The notes under the pieces are model-generated. The model did no database searches. It saw only the letters and a program-made list of their open reading frames with translations, and was not told the DNA's origin. A program made the translations under genes and the position numbers. From Gymnothorax reevesii (Eukaryota; Chordata; Actinopteri; Anguilliformes; Muraenidae), in contig CM056586.1 of NCBI GenBank assembly GCA_029721435.1, positions 72,374,607-72,438,606 of the forward strand: a stretch of DNA of 64,000 bases. The letters are read 5' to 3'. Shown in pieces: positions 28,101 through 42,596 of the stretch; within the stretch, counting starts at the first letter, position 1, and each line of letters starts with the position of its first letter.

Positions 28101-31100
28101 CAAGTATGAAATCCCCTGAAGCGGTCTCATCACGTAACTCCAAGGAGTCCATCAACAAAAGTGACTGAGAAGCTCCGGTATCCCTTAGGATATATATGGG
28201 GACAGGAGTAGTATGCTCATTCAGAGCCACAAATCCCTCTGACACAAATGGAAGAAATTCCTCCCTCACAAAGTCAGCTGTATCAGGCTTTTTAGCCCCA
28301 CAAGAAGCAGGCAATTTAGCAGATTGGTTATCTACTACAGGTGTTTCTAACCTTGTTTTCACAAAGGCATTTGGTTTGGTATCCTTTTCTTTTTCTTTCT
28401 TAGCTTTAAGGAACCAACAGTTAGTTGTAACATGACCAGATTTCTTGCAATAACTGCAAACTAGACCACTTTTGTCACTGTCAGCTTTCACACTTTGATC
28501 AGACCTGTTACTGGATTTCTGAGCACCATCACCAGATTTGTCTTTGTCTTTGGGTGAGGAATCTTGGGTATCACCGTAACCCTTTTTCTGAAATTGGGAC
28601 CATTTATTGTTACTGCTAGACTGAAATTTGGACTTATGAGTGAGAACATATTCATCTGCAAATTTGGCAGCTGATTGCAAGTTCAGTGCTTGCTTCTCAT
28701 TAAGGTAGGTCTTAACATCATCCTTAACACAGTTCTTGAATTCTTCAACTAACACCATCTCTTTTAGTGAGTTGAAATCATCCTTGACCTCCATAGAAGT
28801 ACACCAGCGCTCAAAGCAAACCTGCTTCTCATTAGCAAATTCAACATAAGTCTGATTTTCAGATTTCTTCAGACCTCTGAATTTCTGTCGGTAAGCCTCT
28901 GGAACCAACTCATAAGCTCTCAAAATAACCTTTTTGACAACCTCATAATCAGAGGAATCATCTGCAGACAAAGCCGAATAGGCTTGTTGAGCTTTACCCT
29001 TGAGGACAGTTTGCAACATCAGAGGCCAGTGTTCCTTTGGCCACTGGCAACTCTTTGCTACCTTTTCAAAACACTGGAAATAGTTGTCAACATCCTTTTC
29101 TGAAAATGGAGGCACCAGTTTTACCTCCTGGCTAGCCCGAAATTTATTTTCAGTTTGAATTTTTATTTTTAGTTGCTCCATTTGGAGTCTTTCTTCTCTA
29201 TCGAATTTCTCTAATTCAAAATCTCTCTGTCTTGCAAATTTTTCTAACTCAAATTCTCTTTGTTTTTCTTCTCTTGCTAATTTTTCTAACTCAAACTGCC
29301 TTTGTTTTTCTTTTTCTTCCCTCTCAAATTCCCTTTCTTTTTCTCTTTCCTCCCTTTCAATCTCTAGCATTTTTAATTTAAGTTCCATTTCTATATTTGG
29401 ATTTTCCACTGGAAACTGTTCCAGATCTCCTGGTGCAAACACATTTTCATCAATGTAATATTCAACTATCTCTCTAGCCAGTCTTGCTTTTCGCATGGCT
29501 GGTTTTACCTCTGTCAACTCCAACTGTCTGCAAATTTCTAGCAGTTCTGTCTTTTTAAAAGACTTCAAAACCCCTACGGTTGGTGATGCCAAGAAATCAT
29601 CCATTGCTGTTGTCAATATATATCTAGGAAAATTCACAAAAACAATTTCACAATTTGGAATGTTAGATTTTCAATAAATTACTCACACAATGGTCTATCC
29701 CGGACCTTGAGCCCCCAATTTGTTATGGCCCCAATTTGTTATTACATTTATAACACAACAGCAACAGCAAGGGATGACAAACACAGTTTTAACAACTAAA
29801 ACACATTTAATTTTTAACAAAGACAAAGACTAATAACAACCTACAACTAAAGACCAAGATTGATAAATAAGAAAAAACAGAAATAATTACAGTCCCTTTT
29901 TGGTGGGGTGGCTTGGTGATGTCCTGGATGAAGAAAATGCTCAAACACAGGCAAAGAAATCCACAAAAGAAACTACACAGGTCTTGAACAGAAATGACAG
30001 GTCTGGTCACACGTATCCTTCTTCTTGCAATTTCTCCTACTACTTTACTGTCTCAGTTCTTTTCCTTATATACTCTTTTGCAGACCCCACCCACATTTAG
30101 ACCTCTTTTTTTTAATTTTCTGAGACTTGCCCCAGACATGTCCAGGACATGTCTAAACATGACTCCAGTCTGAGCTTAACAAAAAAAGGTAAATACTGCC
30201 ATCTAGTGGCCTATATTCACATTACAGTATTCAATTAAATATAAGTTGAAAAGGATTTGCAAACCATTGTATTCTGTTTTTATCTACAATTTACATAACG
30301 TGCCAACTTCACTGGTTTTGGGTTTTGTATTTTCCACATCCCTGCTCCCTGGTGATGTTTAGGGAATAGGATAATCTGTCTCCTCAGTATATTTCCAGAA
30401 CCAGAACATTTGGCCCACAATCAGTTGGCTTCCAGGCATAACTTGGATAAAGGGCAGCTCTCATTTTGACCAAACCCCAGCTCCCTCCTACATCTTCAAA
30501 CACGATTGACTGAGTGCCTGTGGACACTAAGTTGGCCAGAGTGTGTGAGCGAATGGTACAGGTGCCCTGTGATGGACCGCAGTCCCCATGACCCCTGCAA
30601 CACAGTCTCACCCCGACTCTTCATATAGAGGCGCAACCTGAACAAGCATCGATATACGATGAAAAAGAACGCTTTTGGCGTTCTAATTTGATGCTTATGG
30701 TTAGGGTTTGGGTTAAGGGTGATGGGGTAAGGTTTGTTTTAAATTGGCGTTCAATAAGATGCCAAAAGCCACCCTCTGCGTTGTTTTTCGACGCTTGGAC
30801 AGGTAGCGTCAATTTATGATGCGTCGAGATGAGCCTGGGCTTACTTTTGCCAGGAATAAGCGGATGTTTGTGTTCATGTGTGTGTGTGTTCATGTGCGTG
30901 TATATATTGTGGTTCCTAAAGTCAGTCCTGGGGACCCACTGTGTTTGCTGACTTTTATTCCAGCCACAATTTCAATCTCATAATTTCATGAGTAGCTATT
31001 TTTTCTTAATTGCTCTACCTGTGATTTTAGAGATTTCCCTTTTACCCTTTTAAAATGCATTATGCCAGACATCGCTATGCATGCCCTGAAAAGCTTCACT

Positions 31101-34100
31101 GGCATCTCAAATTGTAGCTGCAAATGACTTTTTTCTTGCATAAAAAGGAAACATTGTGACTCGTTCAATTGAAGAATAAGTCGGCTTCTAATTGTTGAAG
31201 TTGTGGATACGCAGTCGCTAAAGATAACCATTTATTAGATAGTTAAGGAATCAAACAGAAAGCAAATAACGATGAGTCAAAGTTTTGTGTTTGTGTATTT
31301 TTTAGGAAAAACATTTGAAGAGAACTTCAGCACTAGCGTACAGAAATCCACAGTGTTGAATTTGATAAAACTCAATCTGAACATTGTGCTTTTAAATGAA
31401 TGCATAAGCATTTATAGCGATGTGGTTAAAGATGGATAAATGATTTTCTTGCCTGAAAAGCAAAGAATAAAGACAAATTAACAGATTTTTAATTGTGGGG
31501 TTGTAATAGTGGTTGGAATAAAAGCTGCCTGTACAGTGTGTCCCCAGGACCGAGTTATGGTGAAATGGGGTTTATGCGTGCACACACACACGCACGCACG
31601 CACGCGTGTGCACTTGCTTGCATGATTTTTCCTGGTTCAGTCTGACTCGCTGCCCTGCGTCCCCCTGCAGGGTGGTGGTTGTAGGTGGAGACGGCTCTGT
31701 CGCCGAGGTGGCCCATGGTCTGCTGCTCCGGGCCCAGATGGATGCTGGGAGAGACACAGACTCCATCTTCACGCCTGTCCGAGCAGCGCTTCCTCTCGGG
31801 GTAATACCAGCAGGTGAGAGCAGAGGGTGCTGACTGACTCACTTCTACAGCTGCTCCTCCTGCCGGCCCGACTCTGGGACAGGGCCTCGTGCGCCTGCGT
31901 CCGGCCCGACTCTGGGACAGGGCCTCGTGCGCCTGCGTCCGGCCCGACTCTGGGACAGGGCCTCGTGCGCCTGCGTCCGGCCCGACTCTGGGACAGGGCC
32001 TCGTGCGCCTGCGTCCGGCCCGACTCTGGGACAGGGCCTCGTGCGCCTGCGTCCGGCCCGACTCTGGGACAGGGCCTCGTGCGCCTGCGTCCGGCCCGAC
32101 TCTGGGACAGGGCCTCGTGCGCCTGCGTCCGGCCCGACTCTGGGACAGGGCCTCGTGCGCCAGCGTCTGAGGGTTCTCTTCCCTGGCCTGCTAGCTTTTA
32201 GTGCACTCAGGCTGGTTTTTTATCTTCATATGAGAAACATATTTGATATCTTCTGCTGATGGTAACATTGGTTTAACATGTATGTTCTCATAATCTCATC
32301 CTTTATATGCTGTTTTAAATGAGGCGAATCGGATACTGGAACATTCCGTCAGTGTATGTAACCCTCCTATTACATTCAAATGAATAAACCATGAACTGAC
32401 TTGAGGTCAGTTTGATCCCTGCAGTGAAAAACTGCATAAGCTGTTTGTAACTGAAAGTGTTACCCAGTCTCCTGCCGGCTCATTCATGCCTTTTTACTGA
32501 CCATTTCAGTAGCCAAGTAAAGAAAAGAGCCCTACCCATCCTGCCCTTATACTATTGTACATCAATTACAGCAAAATGAATGAGACCAAATGTGAAATGA
32601 ATGAGATTTTAATTTGAACTTGTGCTCAGTATTAAGCGACACTATAAAAGCAAGTGCAGAATGATATACACTGCCCGGCCAAAAAAAAAGTCGCAGACTC
32701 AAATATTTAGTTGGAACCCCTGTAGCTTTGATTACAGTGCATATTCGTCTTGCCATTGTTTTGACAACTATATGCAATGCCAGAACATTTATTTTCGATC
32801 AAAAATGCCATAATTTTTGGCTGAGATCTTGTCTTCTCGACATAGTGGTTGAACCACTCGGTAGTCTTTCTTGAGCACATCCCAGTAACTTTTAATGCAT
32901 TTAAGGTCAGGAATTTGTGGTGGCAAATTTGTTGGTGAAAATGATTCCTCATACTCATTTTTGTCTTTCATGGTTTTCTTTGCTAAATACAGGCCAATAA
33001 CTTGCCCGTTAACATCTTTTCCACCATCAAAGGATGTGTCTTCCGACATGATTTTTTAAGAAATAACTAGCGACGTGCTTTATCATTCAGGGTTAAAATG
33101 ATTATTGCCTGCGGAAACATATTAAAAACTGCAATAATTTACCAATTATAGAATTTTTTCAATAATTTCCAAATGGTGACTTTTTTTTTGGCCAGGCAGT
33201 GTGTATATATAATAATAATAAATCCTGGGGTAGAAATGACCCAAACAACTCTGATGCTTACAAGTGTGCAGGATAAAGTATATAATTATATACACTTTTA
33301 TGTTTTGCCATATTATGTTTTTGGTTCGACCGCCGTCGCCACGCCGCCTTACGTGTTAACGAGATAAAATTTCTAATTGAAATATTACTGAAGTTAAGTT
33401 TTGCATGTAAGTAAGTATTATAAAGAGGAAGAACTGATTCGATTTTGGACAATTTACAATTTCTGGATTGGCCACCAGGGGCCAAAAACTGAAAAAATAT
33501 CTCTGGAAATACAGTATTTGTCCAATTGACCTCAAATCAAGTGCAAATGAAAGGTCATGACCTGAGCATGTGTCCCACGATGACATTATACCTGTTTTGT
33601 TCAAAATTTTGACACAAGGTGGAGCTTTGTCACATAAAATTCACCATTTTTGCCATATCTTTGGAATTATTTCTCCGACTGACATGAAACTATGTGCAAC
33701 TGCAAGGTCATGACCTCACAAAGTGTCACATGGTGACATCATACCTGTATGGTTCAATATTTTGCCACCAGGTGGCGCTTTCTTATGGAAAATTACCATT
33801 TTGGCCATATCTTCAGAACCATTTGTCTGATTGACCTGAAATTAAGTTCAAATCAAAGGTCATGACCTGAGGGGCTTTATATTGTATTGGGTCTATTCAA
33901 GGATTGGGGAATTGGAGGATTGGGGGTGTTCGGGGATATACCCCACGCCGTCGCTTCAGACGGCATAAGCCTAGTTTTTTGTTAATTTCAAGTTTTACCC
34001 ATCAAGTTCGGAAAAAAATCTAGCAGAAAAACGTGTGTAAACCATGTTTTTAGAGAAGGTGAGCATTGTATGGAACAAAATTTGTTCCAACAGAAATTGA

Positions 34101-37100
34101 ATTGAATTTTGGTTTTGAATTGAATTTAATTAGTTTTGAATTGAACTTAACCTGCTTTGAATTTAATTTGATCAGGTTTTGAATTGAATTTTGGGTTTGA
34201 ATTGAATATAATTGGCTTTGAATTGAATTCTATCGTGAAATTGAATGAACAAGTAATCTGAAACTGAATCCAATTATTTGAATTGAATTTAAGATAAAAC
34301 TTGAAGCATTTCATTCAGTTCGCACATTCAAATTTAGTTCATGAAATTCTAATTTAGTTCTCTAAATTCAAATTCAAGTTGAGTAACATCACATGAACGT
34401 GCATCGCGAACTGCAGCCCCGCCTCCGTCCCTCGTGGCCTGCCTTATTTGGAATAAGATGACCTGTATAATTTCTGGGAAGCGCACCTCAGAACGAATTC
34501 TAAACCCTTCGAAGTATCCTTTAGCATCACCGTGTCATTTTTGACTTGACTGAAAAGTTGCGCCAACTTTGGTTTATTTTCATGCATTGGAAGGAAGTTT
34601 TAGTTAGAAGAAGAAAAAGTAGATTAATAATTCAGAGAAAAACAAGAGGGTACTCACCATACATCTGCCAGGCCCCAGTTATTGTTGGAGACTTTAATAA
34701 GTAAAATGATCTAATAGAAGATGACATATTTAATTGCAAAAAAACATCAGTCTGGACTGTGTTTTAGTTTTGTAATGGCACTGAAAATATCAGTTTTTCT
34801 GTTAAGTGGAAAATATGGTTTTGTTTTACGTTAAGGCTCTTCAGTTCGTGTTCGCTCCCTTACTGACAAGTCTTGAAATTAATAAAATTTTGTCACCACA
34901 TTGGCCATATTTGTTTCTTTTTTTGTATTTTCAAATAAGTAATAGAAATAAAATCGTCATCTAAATGTGAGACTGAAATTCTCTTTTATTTAAATTTTTG
35001 CTTCAGTCATAAAAGCTTGATTGGATCATGAAGTGGTTGCATTCAAACCGGGTCACATTCCACGGCACCACTCCAGGAAAACAAACGCAGGAAAAGAATA
35101 TTATAATCAAATTGATTTAATTACAGGCAGTTGGGTCTAAAAAGTGAGGTTGAGTACAGAGTTAATTACTCACAAGTGCATCGAAAATGGAGATGCTCTT
35201 CAGCTTAAATCTGCCTCTGCGTGAAGCTGTGTATTTTCATTAGGTTAATGTAGGTGTAATAACCATCGCTTGCCAGTGCAGTGACATGTTGACAGAAGCA
35301 TCGGAGAAGAGAGAGCCAGCGTGCGCAGTACTACTGAGGCAGCGAGACGGGTTTTTTTAAGGTGGGGGAGTTGGACAACCAGGAACAGGATCCATCCTGT
35401 TTTTTTTCCCATTTTTGGGCCAACAATTTGACCTTTACTTGTCATCGCCGATGCATCAAAACCGAGTGCAGTTCTTAGGAACGGTGGAAACCTTCCAACT
35501 GTGCACTCCCTGTAAATTGGGCTCGCTGAGGTTACCGTTTCTCTTCATTAGCGTTTGTGCTCCTCGGGGATTATTTGCAAACAGTTTCCCATCAGATAAA
35601 CTGGGATGAGGCCCCCCGTCCAATTAGATGCGTAATACCAGGGTTGGCTCGACACGCTGATAGCTGCACCAGCTCTATCCTCTCTGTCTACATTCAAGCT
35701 ACATTTTTTGTGGATGGGTCTGCACAGACCAGTTCCTTCACAGATGAATTGCAAATTGAATGATACTTTTAAAAATTAGTCAAGAGCACAACTACAACTG
35801 CGTACATGTTAAGGACTCTTGAATGAAAAAGATTTGCACAAATGACATTTAAATTAATTTAAATGAACTGCAATTCTTTTAGTTTGGAATTAGTTTGCAA
35901 CAGTGATCTCTTATGGAATACCAAGACCATGAAGAACGGGAAAACTGCTGATCTGAAGCAAGATAAAACCATTACTACTGATTCAATAAAATGGTTTGCT
36001 GTGGGATTAGTTCTGTATATAATGGAACAGATATAACATCACAGGCCTGATTTTCCCCATCATATGCGATAAATAGTTGTACAAGGGTCATGGCAAATAT
36101 CATCAGTGGGATCTGTTCTTCTCTGCTCACACACACCCTGTGGTACATGGGACATGTGCAAAAATGCTATTCCAGCCAAATGTACAATGCTACATACTAA
36201 AAATTAATGTTTTAAATAGAGTGGGGCAGAATCAAATCCAGTAAACGTATCACTTTTGACTCTCATCTAGGTCAGAAACGGATGTGTTTTGAGCGTCCTT
36301 TAACCAATTTACAATATTATCAAAAGTAAAAACACAAATTTTACATTGATGTTGCAATGATAAACAATGCCATTGTGACACTTGAATTGTAAATTACACT
36401 CCCAATCGTGCCACCTAATTTACTTTGAAACCCATCCTGAAATAAAACCACACTCTCTGGAGCCAACTCTCAGCCAAGTTGAATATTGTGCCACCAGAAA
36501 ATTACCGATTAATTGCCTGAGCAGACAGGTGAAAATCGCAGGTAGTGGTCAGACAGTGGGCGTATCGTTAGATTTAGTGCAGGCAGAAAAATCGAGCCCT
36601 ACATTTACAATGTGGTAACATATCTAATCAGCGCTTGAGCGTAATGTGGAGGGTAATTAATGCCAGCATGCTATATGCAGTGCAGTGTGTGTATATATAC
36701 GGCATATAAATTGAGCTTCCAATTAATTTGCCAGGTCTGAAGGATTTCACAGGGACTGTTAATTTCTTTGATATTTCAGGCAAAGAACCAAAATGTTGGC
36801 TCAGTTTTTATGAGACGTCCTGATATGCTTGACTAGCAAGTCATTTTATCACATTCATCTGCCTGGGTGTGGGAGACATTAACAGCCTTATGAATATTCA
36901 TGCTGTCTGCTTAATTAAGTTAATTGTTCTGCAGAAGTGCCTCCACTTCCAAGGACATTTTTTTTCCCCCCCGACCTCCCCCACAAATTTCTGCCAGTTC
37001 ACTCTCACCATCTTTCAGGCAGTGCGCGGCTCCCCCTGGAGTGACTGACGTGGCCCGGCTTCATTTTGGGCTGGATAACGAACATGAAGAACTGTGAGTT

Positions 37101-40100
37101 TACTGTACTGGGTGGGGAAGCAGGAGGTCCCAATGAAAGATTTAATGTGACAAGCTGATAATGAGATTGCGGATTATTTTTCATCTTGGGATTTCAGCTC
37201 AACTGATATCTGTTGCTCACTGGCTGGAACAAACAAACGAAATTGCAGCTGCCATATTGTATGCCAACCAAATAGGAGTCATTTAATGAAATCTTGTTTT
37301 TTATTATTTGTAATAAATGCAAAATACTCAGCAAACTCTTGCTGATTAAATTGGTCTATTTTGTGTATTTAGATGCTGGGTACATTGAACTTGCTGATTT
37401 TCAAATAATAATGAGTCTGGTGAATCTGAACATATTTTATTAACCTTCAACTTCCTGCTCAACCGTTTGGTAAAGCAACCCTAAATACAAGCACACAAAC
37501 TGAAAGTAACATGAAACAGGTCAGGCCAGACATGAGAAACGCATCGAACGTGGTGAGAGAAACGAGAGTAAAACAGAAAAAGCTCACAGAATAATGAGAA
37601 ACAACAATTAAAGCTACACTAAGCAAGATTATATGCATTTTTTTGTCAATAAAACGATCCCTTGCGATGTCATCATTTGTAGGTCTCTTTCCACCACACA
37701 ATACCGCTAACTTGCAGTTGTTGCCTGATTTTTGTTCTCTAAATATTTTTGCCGTCCAGACGATAAGCTCTTCCTCTGCCTCCTGCATCGCCTGTCTCCC
37801 CTCTGTTGCACGGGACTCACTAAAAGCGTATTATGTCACTCAGATGGGCTCGGCCCGTGCTCTGAGGGCACTACAAGAGAACTTGCATGGATTACTCATG
37901 TATTGGAGCATTGCCTTGCTAGCTATAAATGTGTGAAACCATCCACTAATTACGCAGATTTATCCATCTATTGGCACTTTCACATTCGTTTTCATGTGCT
38001 GTCACAGCTAATTACGTGTGGCGTCTTCAACCATAAGTCAGCCATGCTGGCGGCACTAGCATGAGCTATTGGTGTATTGGCAAAGAGCTTCAATGAGGAA
38101 TTTGGTCACAGTACTCAACGTTTCTTTGTGTTTATATCCGCATTCCTGTGGGTTATATTTGTGCAGTGAAGGGATGTCGAAACACTACCAAAAAAACACT
38201 AAGGGCTTTTCTCCTTTCCGTAAATTATAACGAACAGAGGAGAGGAAGCTTGTGAGTGGTTTTTTCTCTCAGTTACAACAACTATCTCTGGCTTTGTTAT
38301 TATGGTATTTACCCATCAAGTGATAAGAAAAATTGGGGGCATCCATGGACTTTTTGGCTTTCATTTGATGGCCAGTAGCCCACTAGGTCTGAAGCAGCAG
38401 GTAATTTATGTCGCTTGCAGCTAGAGACAGGATGTCAAGCTAGCTAAGGTTAAACTAGCAAGATGACAATTAATGCAAGGCTTGTGGAATGTCTGGCAAT
38501 CTCAGTCCCTCAATCCCCTCCATTATCTCTGAAACTAGCATTGATGTTTAACAAGAAGGAAGACTACATTAACAAAAGAAACACAAGGTAGCTAGTTTGC
38601 TGGACGAGCTGCCACTAAGCACTGCCATAGATGGCAAGCCATCTAGCAGGCTAGCTAGATGTAGCTAATGCTACATCACTGGCAGCCAACTAGAATAGTA
38701 AGCCAAGTGTAGCCTGATAGCCGTCTAACATTAGTCAAATCATAACAATCCCCAATCCATAACTGGAAAAAGAACTGGAGTGCAAATGCTGACGAGAGAA
38801 AATGTCACCTGTGGAGAATGAATTTAGTTAGCTAGCAGTTTGCAGAATGAGGACAACTGTTGTTAAGAAAATTTTTACAAACTAGCTTGTGAGGACGACA
38901 GCTTGTCTCTAGCCACAAGGTATAAGGTTAATGTCAGGATACTCGCCTTTCAGAAAACCAAATGCCCCTTCACTATAATTGGACTTTTTTTTTTAGCATG
39001 ATGGGTTGAAAAAGATCAATAGGCAAGTAAAACCAACCTGACTGTAACATTGGAGGAAGATTCTCAGTCCCTTGAAGAGTAACTTGGCTAAGCAGCGCTA
39101 GCTAAGGTAGCCAGCTAGCTCGCTCCTATTTCAAAGAATGTGAATGTTACTTGCTGGAATAACTACGATTCATCTTTATTTTGATTTACTCTCACAGTGG
39201 GTAGAAAAAGCTCTTCAATAGGAAGCAATCTCTAGACGAACCAGGATATAGAGGAGGCGCCCATTTTCTGCAGGCCTGAATGGTGTGGTAAAGGCACTGT
39301 AGACTTCACAGAAAAGTTAGAAATCAATTTCAGCAATTGCATGGGTTGAGTAGTTTACAATCAGTGAAAAGAAAATATCTGGGGATGTGTGAGATCCCAG
39401 TGGAGAGAAGGCTGGTTTGCAGTTTAGAGGGGCAGGGTTATGTGTCTGTCACTATGACTGGAATTAGTGTGCTGGAGCTGTTCGATTTTGAGATTTGACA
39501 TAACTGAATGACAGATTGGGCAACAGGCATCTGGGAAATGGGGGCAGGAGAGGAGCCGGTCCGTCAGCCACTCATGAACTCATTTACAGGCATCTGCTCT
39601 GCTGACCTGTTAATGTGGGCAAACAGCACGGAGAGATAAGCGCATGAAAGGAAATGGCCGCTCACCCAGCAAGGACGACCCTCTACGAGCTCCGTTTTTC
39701 CATTAGTAATCAGTAGAAATACTGGCACCTGTTCTTTCCCCTCCAGTGCCAGGAAGGTAAATGGGTTTAATTAGTGTCTGACAGTAGTAAGGTAAATTGA
39801 TGCCTGTTGAAATGAGCTCCATGTTTTTACTCATTAACTCCACCCATTGTGATTGATTTTCTTTTCTTTAATGAACAGTTACTAAGTAAAAAATGGAAGA
39901 AAAACAGTGCATCACCGAAGATGTGGTTAGACTTTTGAAGGCTAAAAAATGCGACAAAATTAAAATTATATTTCTCTCTCTCTCTCTCTCAGGCTCGACT
40001 GATATTGTCGCCTGCTCTACTCAAGGAATAAGGCATCCAATCACGGCTGCCATGCACATCATCATGGGTAAAACCAACTGTCCCTATTTCGAGTTGAATT

Positions 40101-42558
40101 ATTACGGAGTGACGGTGTGAATCGTTCTCTCATCGATGTGTCTGTTGGGGGGGGAGTTGGGTGAGAACCGGTACTGATGACAGAGTGAATGAATATAGAA
40201 TCATTCTGAATAAGGATTCTTGCAGCATCCTTGTTACCCTGCTGTGAGCTGATGTTTGAGAGAGCGCCTCCTGCTGTTTGTCTGCGTCAAAGTTACTGTG
40301 GCTTCTTCACGCTACCCGCACTTGCAGTTTTGTGGTCTTGATTGCCTGTTCGCGTTCTGCCAAGTAACTGTGGAACGCAGTCCCATTTCTGAAAATTCTT
40401 CAGCACAGGCACACCTAATCCACACTTTATCAACCTTTATTTTGGTACTGCTTCGTGGTACTATTAACCCTTAGAGCAATGAAATTTTTAAAGAACATAA
40501 ATTTAATGATCTTGTGCCGTTGAAAGCCTATCATGTGGCTACTTGTTGAAAAGAGCTCCCCTGCGGGAGCTCTGCTGCATGATAGGTTTTGAACAGCTTT
40601 GATTTTGATATCTCACATCATTGAGAGACAATCACTGCATTTAGCGCTCTAAGGGTTAAGGGCTATGTGTACCCCATAATGCACCATTCTTAATGTAGAA
40701 AGGAAGGAGTAGTTATTAAGACTGAAAGAACGTATTATAATGTAAATAAGCCATATCAGGTTATTGCAGCTTCTGTTATTGGGCGACTGCTCAGTATAAA
40801 TTAAGCAACTTTGATCCAATTGGTTGCTAATCTAATTTATTGATGCATATATTAGCTAATTTATTGCTGTATTTATGATTTTGGAGGATGAATCGCTAAT
40901 TGGGTATTTATTCACAATTTATTCTGAATATGTTTCCTCTATGTCATGATTGGCTCATAAAGTCTTTTCACTGCTGCCTCAACTGGTAAGTTTTTCCTCT
41001 TGTCAAACTTGACATGTCAAAACCACACAGCAGTTACAGACTGTGCTCACTTGTGCCCTCTTTCCAGATCCCGGGAATAAAGTGCGTCACTAAAGGGGCC
41101 ACTTGACTTAGTACAAAAGAATGCATGTCTGGGTATTGGGCCAAAGCCCGTGATTTGTACTGTATTTATGCTTCAGGCTGCAGAGCTGCACGTCCCTGTT
41201 TGTACTAGGCGGTTCCCAGTGCAACGGGCCGATTGTCACGTTAGGCTCAGTCGGGTGCTTAATTAGGTCCCAGGATGGGCTGGAGTTGCGGGTCAGTGTC
41301 GTGCTGAATGCTGGATGTGGGAAGCGCTGTTATGGAGAAGGGATTTTTCCCCGGGGAGCGAAGGGGCTCAGATGCGATGTGAATGCTCCTGACTCACGGT
41401 CTTTTGTCCTCCCCGAAAAGCTGAAAAAGGGTTGTTTTTTTCTGGGTTGCCTTGACGTCCAGCCAGTAACCAACCCCAGTGTTTTCCGTCATTCGCTCTT
41501 CAATTTATACCTTTTCACAAAACTTATTCTATATTCAAGTTCATTTATGTTCAGTTATTTTTCAGACTTAGAAATGCATTTATATAATTTGCTAAACAAG
41601 ACAAAATATTGGCAACAGGATTTAATGATTTGTTTTATTTCAAGATTTGCCAATGGTGGAAAAACAATTTCACATACAGTATTAAGTGGGAGTTTTTTGG
41701 AAAGCATGCATATTTTGGAATGTGAGTTCTGTCCATTGTGTTGACGGTGTTAACTCTGCCAGGATTCAGTGCAGTAAAACTATCGGGTGCTCCTGTATGG
41801 AACAGGAGGGGGGCCCACCAAGGGAAAAGCTATGCACAGAAATGTTATATCACAAGGTGACTGATATGGGTTACTTGAAATTTACCCCTCTTGTTAAAAT
41901 CCCACTCAAAAGTTCCACTCGCTCACTACTAACTACCAACTAATCTTGTGAATGTGTACTTGGGGCTGAAACTAAGAGAGGCGGCTCTGGTAGTGTGAAA
42001 GTAATAAAACCTGAATGTCCTATCAGTATTGAATGAGATGTTTTGTTAATGATAAATATGATGAAAGTGCTCCATTAACCCACTGCGACCGGATGCTGCA
42101 TTAGCGTGTATATCCCTTTAAGACCGGGAGCACATTTGTATGTTTCTCTCTTTAAGATCAGACACAATGTTTGTGCATTTTTTGTGATATTAACTTTGAA
42201 GGATGAAATACTGTCTGATTTGCTGAAATTCATGTGGGAAGGCGAAATTGTTCATGGAATTCACATTTTTAAGAAAGTTTTCAAAGCTGCGTTTCGGACT
42301 GTGACAATGGCTGACAACCTGAGCAATGAGAGCGAGACTCTATCCAGCAGTAAGAGAACTTAAAAGAAATGAAAACCTGAGCCATGTCAAGGGACAAATT
42401 TGCAATGATTTGGGGATGATCATAATAATTATTATTAATATTAATAATAATAATAAATAATAACAGAATGATTGACTTGAGTGACTGACGCTCTAGGTGC
42501 ATGGTTTGCACCCGGCTGATGCACAAAAAGAACACCAGCAAAGACTGTGATAAAAGAG

Positions 42559-42596
<38 letters not shown>

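Larger units (their letters stand above)
24213..30226 (-). mobile_element. Gmr1-like Ty3/gypsy LTR retrotransposon, copy 1
   Basis: A full-length 6014-bp element on the minus strand with two 506-bp LTRs that read as identical, flanked by GTAT duplications (24209-24212 and 30227-30230). It sits in the right TIR of a Tc1-like transposon within cerkl intron B-C, antisense to the gene. Primer site and polypurine tract are present. Its single gag-pol frame has one frameshift. Compared with copy 2 (49651-55706) the interior is near-identical apart from a 63-bp shorter gag coiled coil and scattered substitutions; the LTRs carry small indels. Confidence 0.95.
22808..30327 (+). mobile_element. Tc1-like transposon with a retrotransposon nested in its right TIR
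   Basis: Left end CAAACCCAAAATCAG and right end ACTGGTTTTGGGTTTTG are inverted repeats next to TA (22806-22807 and 30328-30329). The inverted homology is long: ATAAAAACAGAATACAATG inside the left end pairs with CATTGTATTCTGTTTTTAT at 30268-30286, and both ends contain the sequence facing CTGCAAAGACAAG. The right TIR is interrupted at 24212/30227 by LTR retrotransposon copy 1. Without that insert the transposon is about 1.5 kb. Confidence 0.85.

Noticed and set aside
31863..32167. CRISPR-like array appearance
   Set aside because: Repeats are head-to-tail without unique spacers, and the DNA is vertebrate; it is a minisatellite.
31827..32259. Open frames of 93-124 codons with repeated [14 protein letters not shown] peptides
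   Set aside because: They are translations of a 38-bp minisatellite in all three frames; it lies in an intron and has no independent gene evidence.
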